DNA of 64,000 nt from Methyloradius palustris (GTDB lineage Bacteria; Pseudomonadota; Gammaproteobacteria; Burkholderiales; Methylophilaceae): the NCBI RefSeq assembly GCF_019703875.1, contig NZ_AP024110.1, forward strand, positions 2,108,001 through 2,172,000. Direction: 5' to 3'. Positions 58,301 through 64,000 of the stretch are shown here, piece by piece; positions within the stretch are counted from its first letter, which is position 1; each line of letters begins with the position of its first letter. The notes beneath the pieces were generated by a model. It ran no database searches. It was not told the origin of the DNA and worked only from the letters and a program-made list of their open reading frames with translations. The position numbers and the translations under genes are program-made.

Positions 58301-58408
58301 TCGAGCTGATTGATAGCAAATCCTGGCTATCTCATCGTTAAAGCCTATTATGAAATTTTCTTCATCTGAGAAGTGTATATCGCTTAGGTGAAGTATCGAA
58401 ATTTGCAT
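55370..58408 (-). CDS. Metallophosphoesterase-STAND NTPase fusion, candidate defence protein
   Basis: A 1012-residue single-gene unit. Residues 1-240 form a calcineurin-like metallophosphoesterase with all metal-ligand motifs: SDIH (D10, H12), GD (D48), GNHD (88-90), a His in LLHQP (204) and GHEH (233-235). A P-loop NTPase follows, with Walker A GEEKAGKT (380-387) and Walker B VILIDDLDRL (447-456), then helical winged-helix-like and sensor-like regions, as in STAND/NACHT proteins. The C-terminus (about 700-1012) is helical, without recognised repeats. The layout of an N-terminal effector, NTPase switch and C-terminal sensor resembles Avs-type phage sensors. A nucleotide-second-messenger phosphodiesterase role is an alternative. 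It is flanked by direct repeats. Confidence 0.8.
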   Translation of the reverse strand: MQISILHLSDIHFSDEENFIIGFNDEIARICYQSARECDAFFIIVTGDIAYSGSHSQYLIALEFLTRIKELVSAETEVPVNILVVPGNHDCVLKPIDSVRETIIGSIIANPELAKDSEIVANCTKAQKNYFDFESTILEIVPIYSDQLWKEIEVEITGQKIRFSLLNGAWMSQIPEEQGKLIYPVNDYEQLFEQPADLRFVLLHQPFNWYEQNTYQNFRKCLQGKAHFVLSGHEHVTNISVLDNDSGDTVYFEAGALQPHGSAIPTFSILDFKSAEQIVTENKFEIINGNIIQVDNPKIREFTDDKKNIVVKSKVSKEFLAQVNDPGGNFSHLTQKINLDDVFVYPDARNRCHPGNTAVITSTEKLISKIDDGTKLLFIGEEKAGKTVLLYQMFKECHLKGLFPLYLRASSINAFTDTDILKALRSCAAQQYVDVNCFEQSEKSKRVILIDDLDRLKGGPKFVAKLLQYLEKHFSAFVITADIGFEVTELLTPDAAEILKPYDTYELLRFNLRLRLQLVRKWCKCSDISNLQDYDKKVHQVESILNTVVGKNLVPSQPIYLLILLLSADQHQQSELQNSSFAYYYQYLITKSLKDVGLKPDKFNELFNYLANLAWLYSTTEIHQASLSELNEFNRIFSDKYITVQLKERLDLLTAAKILTRQDDYYSFTYPYIYYYFVGMYAAEHLSHPDNKVKQIVGDWCSNLNRRANAHSVLFLTHHSNDTWVIDQVANVLKNCFPEYKAMEFNGDTDVLNSLIDSVTGILIEAPNVHLNQMQLREMQDTNEQHDYEDSDTNDLKFIGKINLMLRTAEILGQILKNYYGSLEKTVKSDLLHQVVSGPLRLIRGIIEIMTEDPEALVKSIEGLIDDPEEKLDAARKKEAARKFAFRLLGLVSTNFIIKSAQNINTESLEEDLDAYVKKDPTNAKKLLYAATKLTQAGKIPMDTIRKLSEDLQPNAFAFTILQSLGVFHLYLFHTSFEEKQNLCKYLKISMDSSLSIDLLHSKTKMIGKQNT

Positions 58409-58481
58409 TTCGTTTCCTTATTATTGTTCAATCTGTTATTAAGTTTCTGATTCTACCCGACTTTTTATTCGATAGACTGAC

Positions 58482-58506
58482 TAGGAATGTTTAACCTATG
58501 AAATTA
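58482..58506 (+). repeat. Imperfect direct repeat, right copy (candidate att site)
   Basis: A 25-base stretch starting TAGGAATG and ending ACCTATGAAATTA. It repeats 54640-54665 with one gap and about three mismatches, and lies 74 bases beyond the metallophosphoesterase start. Confidence 0.5.
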
Positions 58507-58558
58507 ACATTTGTTCAGGTACAGCCTGCTATGGCTGAATTACCTGAAGGAATTGTAA

Positions 58559-59002
58559 ATGTCATTACTACAAGCATTAAAGATCGTAACAAGCAAACGA
58601 CCTACCCAATTAACTCCAATTCAACATCGCCGTAACAAGCTAATCAAAAAGCTACATGAACAGTCAGAATGCGCTAAAGCGAGGGCTGAAGGTCGCGATT
58701 GCTCATTTAAACGTTATCGCACACTAAAAAATAAAGAAACTGGTGAACGTACGCAAGTTGAACAGCAATATAGTATTAAACAATGGTGGTACACCAATGA
58801 TGAGGGTAAGACTATTTTTGAAATTCGATATGGCAGTCGTTTAGTAGAAATTGCTAAAGGCAAAACAGGAGTGGAAATTGATAGCCCTGAAAAGCTAGTT
58901 GAAACAATTGACCTGCTGAAACGAGCTATTGAAGCAGGTGAATTGGATGAGGGCATCAATGCTTTGGTTGGTGCTTTTGGACGGCAGATTAAGAAGAAAT
59001 GA
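58559..59002 (+). CDS. Hypothetical protein, DUF6641-like
   Basis: A 147-residue basic protein. LLQALKIVTSKRPTQLTPIQ, HRRNKLIKKLHEQ and KQWWYTNDEGKTIFEIRYG follow the pattern I associate with DUF6641, a family common in phages and mobile elements of proteobacteria. The function is unknown; the basic N-terminus may bind nucleic acid. GAAGGAAT lies five bases upstream of the ATG. An overlapping frame from 58498 (MKLTFVQVQPAMAELPEGIV) could be a leader. Confidence 0.65.
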   Translation: MSLLQALKIVTSKRPTQLTPIQHRRNKLIKKLHEQSECAKARAEGRDCSFKRYRTLKNKETGERTQVEQQYSIKQWWYTNDEGKTIFEIRYGSRLVEIAKGKTGVEIDSPEKLVETIDLLKRAIEAGELDEGINALVGAFGRQIKKK

Positions 59003-59007
59003 TGCGT

Positions 59008-59040
59008 GCAGGAAAGTTGCATTGAAAAGAGCTTTCCTGC
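59008..59040 (+). terminator. Hairpin after the DUF6641-like gene
   Basis: GCAGGAAAG and CTTTCCTGC form a 9-bp stem, with a 15-base loop, six bases past the stop. No strong T run follows, so termination is uncertain. Confidence 0.45.
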
Positions 59041-59056
59041 CAAATGTAAATCATCT

Positions 59057-59287
59057 TTAAGTTTCAAAAAATACGGCAACAGCCAGAGTGACTCCAGCAC
59101 CAGCAGCAAAATAAGCAGCCCATAAATTTTCATTCGCTGAAAGAATTGCGAAAGATTTATAATTTTCTGGAGTCAAATTCTCTAATAGTCTTAACTGACT
59201 CTCTGCTGATACTTTCCAAAGCACACCAGAAAGTACGCTCATAGATGCCGATATTGCAATAAGGCTTTTCCTTATTCCTTCATTCAT
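59057..59287 (-). CDS. Small membrane protein, hypothetical
   Basis: A 76-residue protein with two hydrophobic segments (SLIAISASMSVLSGVLW and AAYFAAGAGVTLAVAVFF). I do not recognise the family. It lies 31 bases downstream of the HNH gene on the same strand and may be co-transcribed with it. Confidence 0.5.
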   Translation of the reverse strand: MNEGIRKSLIAISASMSVLSGVLWKVSAESQLRLLENLTPENYKSFAILSANENLWAAYFAAGAGVTLAVAVFFET

Positions 59288-59318
59288 TATGTGTTCCTAA
59301 TTGTTGATATAAATAAAT

Positions 59319-60275
59319 TCAAAATTTGAATAACTCAATAGATACCTTTGGGTGTAATTCAATTAAAAATTCAAGTAGTGTTTTACGCATTTCTTTTTGG
59401 TTATCGGCGTAATGTGCCTTTCGATGATCATTAGGACAAATTGCGACTACATTCCATTCTTCATCTGCTCCATTTTCCGATAATGGAACAACGTGGTGAG
59501 TCTCTAAATATATTGAATCCGAAGCAGTCTTAAATCCTTGTTCACCACAATACTCACAAACTCCTTTTGCGCGTTTTAAAACGACATCCCTAACTAATGC
59601 TGACCTAACGAAAACTGATCCGACTGCTTCTAGTTTCTTCGGGGAAGTGAATTGATCGATATATTGAATATTGTTTAATGAGTCAGCTGCAATATCAGTG
59701 TTTACGTCAGGCTCATCAGATAATGGCAATACATTACGCACTAGTCGAATGGAGCCTGAATCATCATAGCTATGCATGTACCAAAATGCTGTGTCTAATT
59801 TTCGGAAATCAACTTCAGAGCGGTCAACTCCGACTTCACTTTTGGATCGGGTTTTGCCTTCTAGTATGATGACTCTTACAGGTTGATTCGTTCGAAAAGC
59901 CCTTTGAAGAACTGAATCAAAACGGCGAGCTCTTTTGGCTTGTTGTCTCGCACGAGATTTAACATCTCTGGGTTTCGTTTGATCAATAGCAATCCGATCT
60001 AAACTAAGCGCAAAATCCCTAAGGTTGTCTTCATATTCAATCTGACCATCTATCATTTCTAATGACGAGTGCCAAACGCATACTAAAGATGGATTTCCTT
60101 CACCACCAAATGCCCACTCAAAACTGTATGCTGGATTAGATGCAGGATTTTTGACGACCCTACCATCATTGGTATATCCCCAATTGCTTATATCAATACC
60201 AGCTTCAGCAACTAATTCAATAACGTTTATTGCATTGGTTGGCTTCAATTCATCTAAAACGGAGCTTGTAATCAT
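59319..60275 (-). CDS. HNH endonuclease
   Basis: A 318-residue protein. The C-terminal HNH/zinc domain reads VCEYCGEQGF, then ETHHVVPLSENGAD, then NVVAICPNDHRKAHY, so both CxxC-like and HH/N/H residues are there. The N-terminal 170 residues are an unassigned recognition domain. This architecture is common in McrA-like or single-subunit restriction nucleases. It is divergent from the ScaI-type restriction gene and may be an additional defence nuclease. Confidence 0.82.
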   Translation of the reverse strand: MITSSVLDELKPTNAINVIELVAEAGIDISNWGYTNDGRVVKNPASNPAYSFEWAFGGEGNPSLVCVWHSSLEMIDGQIEYEDNLRDFALSLDRIAIDQTKPRDVKSRARQQAKRARRFDSVLQRAFRTNQPVRVIILEGKTRSKSEVGVDRSEVDFRKLDTAFWYMHSYDDSGSIRLVRNVLPLSDEPDVNTDIAADSLNNIQYIDQFTSPKKLEAVGSVFVRSALVRDVVLKRAKGVCEYCGEQGFKTASDSIYLETHHVVPLSENGADEEWNVVAICPNDHRKAHYADNQKEMRKTLLEFLIELHPKVSIELFKF

Positions 60276-60370
60276 TTGAGACCTCTATCATTTAGAAACC
60301 ATAATTAGTTTACAACACGGATTCACTAAGGTAGCTTTCTGATTTTAGGGTCAACATATCGAATATATAA

Positions 60371-61186
60371 ATGTCACCATATGCAACTGCATCAATAGAT
60401 CAATGGCCTGATATAACTAATCAGCTGATCAGCGACCACCCACTTCATCCAGCCGAAATTCTCGATATTGCACAAGTATGTTGGGAAAGCGTTTGGGAAA
60501 CGCAAATTGGCTCTGGCTCTACAATAATAAATCTCATCGAAATAAGTCCGCCAGCGACTGTAATTGGTTATTTTTTTGAAAAGCTATTCGCTAAAGAATT
60601 GGCCAGAAGATACCCAGCCGAATGGAGAGGTGGTGTCACTGGTAATGATAAAGATTTAGTATGTATTGCTGATAATCAAAAATCCATTGAGATTAAAGCT
60701 TCTGGTCAACTAGGTTTGAAAATATATGGAAACCGAAGTTATGGACAGGAAGCAGAAAATGCTCACCTGGTGAAGAAAGATAAAAGTGGCTATTACATTA
60801 CAGTAAATTTTTATGCCAATGTATTGACGTTAGTCAGATTCGGTTGGATTGATGCTTCAGATTGGCAAGCGCAAAAAGCGGCAACAGGTCAGATGGCTGG
60901 CTTAAATCCTAATGTCTATGAATATAAGCTATTACCTTTAAAGGGAAGATATGCTCTTAATGCGCCAATTGGGCTTCTAAGTGGGATTGGTCCTAAACTA
61001 TCTGGGGAATTGCAGGCAATTGGAATACGACGAGTTATTGATCTGATTCAGTATGATGGCGAAGCAAACAAGTCATTATTGAAAGCGCAAAAAATTGCTC
61101 TAACGTATGAAGACCTATTCGCTAAAGAGTTCACAGAGGCTTTTGATGAACCTCAGCCTCCACCAACTTTAGTCGCTGATCAATAA
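60371..61186 (+). CDS. ScaI-family type II restriction endonuclease
   Basis: A 271-residue protein. SPYATASIDQWPDITNQLI, RRYPAEWRGGVTGNDKDLV, SIEIKASGQ (PD-(D/E)xK-type E-x-K) and GNRSYGQEAENA match the ScaI family pattern. The C-terminal extension (about residues 195-271) adds a helix-hairpin-helix (GLLSGIGPKLSGELQAIGI) for DNA binding. ScaI cuts AGTACT; this specificity is expected but not proven here. It ends in a 56-base overlap with its convergent methyltransferase. Confidence 0.85.
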   Translation: MSPYATASIDQWPDITNQLISDHPLHPAEILDIAQVCWESVWETQIGSGSTIINLIEISPPATVIGYFFEKLFAKELARRYPAEWRGGVTGNDKDLVCIADNQKSIEIKASGQLGLKIYGNRSYGQEAENAHLVKKDKSGYYITVNFYANVLTLVRFGWIDASDWQAQKAATGQMAGLNPNVYEYKLLPLKGRYALNAPIGLLSGIGPKLSGELQAIGIRRVIDLIQYDGEANKSLLKAQKIALTYEDLFAKEFTEAFDEPQPPPTLVADQ

Positions 61187-61991
61187 ACGAACAATAATCT
61201 TTTCGGATTTCAAAACCAATTACAGCCCTACCATTACGTATAGCACTTTCTGCAGTAGTGCCTGAGCCCATAAATGGGTCAAGTAATAAGTTTGATGGAT
61301 TGGAAAAGCCTTTAACGATTCGATTTATCAGGTCTAAAGGGAACTGAGCTGGGTGAGGGGTTCGTTCGGCAGATGCGCGATTTTCACCAGAAGTAATTTT
61401 TGCAATTTGCCATACATCTGATGGGTTTTTGCCAATTGTGTTACATCTTAATTTGCCATTCTTTTTCTGATTCGGATACTTAACATCAGGGTCTCTAATC
61501 TCATCGAGATTAAAGGTGTAATTCTGACTATCTTTTACGTACCATAAGAATTTCTCATTGCGTGGTGAAAGGAATTTTTTAGCTGCGACACCAGCTCCGT
61601 AATTCCATATGACTTCCTGAATTAGGTAGAATGGAATTTTATCCCATAGCAAATATGTGATCGGTATTGCCTTAGCTTTATTCTCTAAGGAAATATATCC
61701 CAGATTTAACCAAAAAGCCCCATCAGGTTTAGTCACTCTGTGAACAGCTTTAATCCATTCTTCACACCAGTCAATATAGGATTGCGTTGATAGGATTTTT
61801 TCGTATTCTTTACCAATATTGTATGGTGGGGAAGTAACTACGAGATCAAACAACTCTGGAGGCAATTCATTTAAAGCTTCTAAACAGTCTGTGTTGTAAA
61901 TCGCATAGTTAGCACCCCTGCACATAGGGCTACCCAGCACGGAGACGATTGACTCAACCGCGCTACTTGGCAATCTGGATAAATCGTTCAT
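61131..61991 (-). CDS. Type II DNA methyltransferase (N4-cytosine or N6-adenine)
   Basis: A 286-residue enzyme. The catalytic motif TSPPYN comes first and the AdoMet-binding DPFMGSGTTAESAI last, the beta-class order of motifs. TSPPY is typical of N4-cytosine methylases, which fits the known M.ScaI chemistry. The opening (GANYAIYNTDCLEALNELP) is standard. It protects the host DNA from the adjacent ScaI-type nuclease; the overlap of their ends couples the two genes. Confidence 0.9.
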   Translation of the reverse strand: MNDLSRLPSSAVESIVSVLGSPMCRGANYAIYNTDCLEALNELPPELFDLVVTSPPYNIGKEYEKILSTQSYIDWCEEWIKAVHRVTKPDGAFWLNLGYISLENKAKAIPITYLLWDKIPFYLIQEVIWNYGAGVAAKKFLSPRNEKFLWYVKDSQNYTFNLDEIRDPDVKYPNQKKNGKLRCNTIGKNPSDVWQIAKITSGENRASAERTPHPAQFPLDLINRIVKGFSNPSNLLLDPFMGSGTTAESAIRNGRAVIGFEIRKDYCSFIDQRLKLVEAEVHQKPL

Positions 61992-62075
61992 TTAGATAGC
62001 TTCATAAAAAATGGAATTATACTTTCAATTTTTAATTAAATAGCAGGCTTAGGCTCTTATTCATAACTTACATGC

Positions 62076-63833
62076 CTATTCAGGACGTAATTTATTCAAA
62101 TATTCCTCTTCGGTTACTAACTGTCTGTTTTCTCGTACTCCATCTTTTGAAATCGTCGTAACCTCCATATTTTTAAATAGAATCGTCATAAATCTGTTTT
62201 CTCGACTGTTGTTTTTATCATAATGATCAAAATATTCGTGAAGTCGACTTTCAGCGAAACCCTCATCCATCATTTTTTTTGTCAGATCATCTCTTTGAAA
62301 TCTTGTGTATAAGTTTCCACCGGGATACAAAGCAACTTGATGAATAGCACGTTTGATCCTTTGCGCAATTTTGATTCGTAGGTCTCTTAGCTCTTCAGCC
62401 TCCAAATCTTCCAATTTATTAAGCAGCTCATTCATCGCCTGCTTTTGTAATAAATTGCCTGATTGCTCTTCTATTTGAATACTTATTTCATGTTCTAAAG
62501 ATGCCTGTCTGTCTAACAATATAATTTGGGTCTTTTCGAGCTCCGCTACCCGACCAATTATTGAACTAAGCCCATCAACTTGGCCTGATTCGAGCAATCC
62601 AACTAGTGCGGCCAATTTAGGCTTATTTTCAGCAATTGCAGATTGCACTTTGATTAGTTCAAGTTGGACAGTCTCCAATAATGTGGCCGCACTGCCTTTA
62701 TTATTCAATATGTCAGCAAAATCTACTGATTTACAAAACTTTAGAATCTGTTGTTCGATATCTTTATAGTTCCAAATAATGTAGTAGCAGCCTCGCCCTC
62801 TTCTGCCAGTACTGCATCCGACAAATTTCTCACTATGAGTTGTTCCATCCCTCTTTCTTTTTGTATGCGCTCCCATATTCATTCGCCCACCACAGTAGCC
62901 ACATACAAGAAGACCAGAAAAGAGATTGCTTAGTGTTTTACCTTTACTTGCACCGCCTTTTGTCTGTCTCTCTTTCCTAAGTGAGTTAACGTACATCCAT
63001 TCTTCTTTTGTCATTACAGCAGGGAAGTAATCTTTAATTGGGTCTCCAAAAGCGGCAATAGAACCATCACGCTGAGTATTCATTTGAAACTCGCCATAAA
63101 TGGCGGTATTGGTAAAAAGCTTCTGAATATAGGATTCGTGCCAACCATCCGTTTTGTTAGAAAAGTTCTTAACTTTCTCTGAGTTTAATCGTTTGACGAT
63201 GGTGCCATTCCCTAAGCCATCTTTCGCCATTTGAAATATTAACTTTACAGTTTCAACATGTTCAGGAATCAGCTCAAATCCGATGTTGCCAGCTTTTGGC
63301 CGCATCCAATAAGGGCAACGAGCAGTTAGCCTCTTATTATCAATATTGGTACGCTTTTGATCCCACGATGCTCGAATGCGCTTACTTTTTACTGCCGACT
63401 CCTCAGTTGCCCGACTCATAATTGCAATAGATATAATTAGATTCGACCAATTATCATTGGTGGTTTCTCGGCTATATACCTGCCCATCAGAAAGAGTAAC
63501 GATGGTAATTCCAGCAGTGAGTATTCCAATAAAAACAACCAATGCATCTAATACCTGTGCACGTGATAACCGATCTAAACTTTCAACAAGTAGATAAGAG
63601 CCAACTTTTATGCGGCCAGATTCCACTAGCTTTAAAAATTCGCCAAGTGCACCCTTTGTGATATTGGATTTGTCATATGCAGATAGACCCAAATCTTTAA
63701 AACTAAATTTGGTGTCTATTGTTAACCCGTGTTGAGCAGCATAATTCTCAGACAACTCAATCTGTCGCCTTAACGAATCGCCTTTGTTTTGTTCAGCACT
63801 CGAAAATCTAATGTAGGAATACGCTATAGCCAT
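62076..63833 (-). CDS. Large serine recombinase
   Basis: A 585-residue site-specific recombinase. The N-terminal resolvase domain has the nucleophile Ser in YIRFSSAEQNKGDSLRRQ (about residues 7-24) and the conserved ESLDRLSR. A recombinase domain, a zinc ribbon (LLVCGYCGGRMNMG with a second Cys pair CSTGRRGRGC) and a coiled-coil follow. Such enzymes integrate and excise phages and islands with short att cores. Its start is about 45 bases from the comEC remnant, the usual place for an integrase, so it is the probable integrase of the island. Confidence 0.95.
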   Translation of the reverse strand: MAIAYSYIRFSSAEQNKGDSLRRQIELSENYAAQHGLTIDTKFSFKDLGLSAYDKSNITKGALGEFLKLVESGRIKVGSYLLVESLDRLSRAQVLDALVVFIGILTAGITIVTLSDGQVYSRETTNDNWSNLIISIAIMSRATEESAVKSKRIRASWDQKRTNIDNKRLTARCPYWMRPKAGNIGFELIPEHVETVKLIFQMAKDGLGNGTIVKRLNSEKVKNFSNKTDGWHESYIQKLFTNTAIYGEFQMNTQRDGSIAAFGDPIKDYFPAVMTKEEWMYVNSLRKERQTKGGASKGKTLSNLFSGLLVCGYCGGRMNMGAHTKRKRDGTTHSEKFVGCSTGRRGRGCYYIIWNYKDIEQQILKFCKSVDFADILNNKGSAATLLETVQLELIKVQSAIAENKPKLAALVGLLESGQVDGLSSIIGRVAELEKTQIILLDRQASLEHEISIQIEEQSGNLLQKQAMNELLNKLEDLEAEELRDLRIKIAQRIKRAIHQVALYPGGNLYTRFQRDDLTKKMMDEGFAESRLHEYFDHYDKNNSRENRFMTILFKNMEVTTISKDGVRENRQLVTEEEYLNKLRPE

Positions 63834-63878
63834 TTTTTATCTTTCAAAATATAGCTACATGATATTACGTTTTGACAC

Positions 63879-64000
63879 TTACCAAATACTCATTAAATGA
63901 TTTGTGCCAGTTTTCAGGAATATTTGCCAATCACTCTGAGAAATGCCACTTTCGTCACCGATTGCCAATGCACGCAGCACGCTTTCATAAGGCTGATTAG
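63879..64000 (-). pseudogene. comEC: comEC 5' part, truncated by the island (runs off the window)
   Basis: The minus strand from the edge encodes QPYESVLRALAIGDESGISQ, then SDWQIFLKTGTNHLMSI, followed by W and TAA. GISQSDWQIF-KTGTNHLMSI is the conserved start of the ComEC competence channel domain, where homologues continue with SGLH. The frame ends at TAA (63881-63879) just after MSI, so the island breaks the gene here. The N-terminal part lies outside the window. Confidence 0.88.

Larger units (their letters stand above)
48001..63878. mobile_element. Genomic island inserted in comEC
   Basis: The segment lies between the two comEC remnants, both minus strand and in the expected order. It is richer in AT than its surroundings. 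It carries a large serine recombinase at its right end, a tyrosine recombinase, a reverse transcriptase, a restriction-modification pair and other accessory genes. The limits are placed where ComEC homology stops and are good to perhaps 20 bases. I could not find convincing matching attL/attR cores, and about 1.3 kb of comEC is missing, so the insertion came with a deletion or was followed by one. No conjugation or capsid genes were recognised. Confidence 0.8.

Noticed and set aside
58498..58635. A 45-codon frame (MKLTFVQVQP) overlapping the DUF6641-like gene start
   Set aside because: It begins within the direct repeat, runs out of frame with the next gene and has no recognisable product. 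At most it is a leader or a remnant.

Overview
The window reads as a chromosome segment of a Gram-negative betaproteobacterium, most likely a methylotroph of the Methylophilaceae (Methylotenera/Methylophilus type). This placement is inferred from the gene set, operon orders and moderate GC; no database search was possible. Housekeeping genes fill 1-47.7 kb. A mobile island fills about 48.0-63.9 kb and splits the competence gene comEC.

Core region. A MASE1-PAS-GGDEF-EAL signalling protein runs off the left edge. It is followed by an outer-membrane porin, lysS and prfB, which keeps its programmed +1 frameshift. A divergent pstSCAB phosphate-uptake operon sits behind a candidate PHO box, followed by yceI, an orphan ParA-like gene and a CYTH triphosphatase. 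Next come a secreted YHS/pentapeptide-repeat protein, a CRP/FNR regulator, arfB and an M17 aminopeptidase. The pyruvate dehydrogenase operon aceE-aceF-lpdA is followed by an opposing cluster of birA-coaX-SPOR protein-histone-H1-like protein. Then come glnS, an AT-rich orphan, a flavin reductase, fimV, corA, msrA, and a Y-family polymerase overlapping a ParA ATPase. A complete rRNA operon (16S, tRNA-Ile, tRNA-Ala, 23S, 5S) lies on the minus strand. An initiator tRNA-fMet and one strong sigma-70-type promoter stand at its head. Upstream of it is the envelope operon exbB-exbD-msbA-lpxK-trm112-kdsB.

Island. The last codons of comEC lie beside exbB (47762 to about 48000), and an earlier part of comEC runs off the right edge of the window (63879-64000). 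Both fragments are on the minus strand in the order expected for one gene, with a large central part missing. The roughly 15.9 kb between them is richer in AT than its surroundings and has a large serine recombinase at its right end. Its cargo includes: a retron-like reverse transcriptase with an XRE regulator, a 47-residue hydrophobic peptide and a hairpin-rich leader behind a palindromic operator; an RFC/gp44-like clamp-loader ATPase with a DUF3102-like partner; two lipoproteins; an exported HNH protein; a ScaI-family type II restriction-modification pair; and another HNH nuclease. A catalytic-domain-only tyrosine recombinase lies next to a 1012-residue metallophosphoesterase-STAND NTPase, and imperfect direct repeats flank this pair. 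It may be a nested element carrying a defence gene.

The two most novel-looking units are the RT/XRE/small-peptide cassette (about 48.69-50.37 kb) and the recombinase plus metallophosphoesterase-STAND unit (about 54.64-58.51 kb). Both look like phage-defence cargo, but that role is inferred from domain architecture and context.
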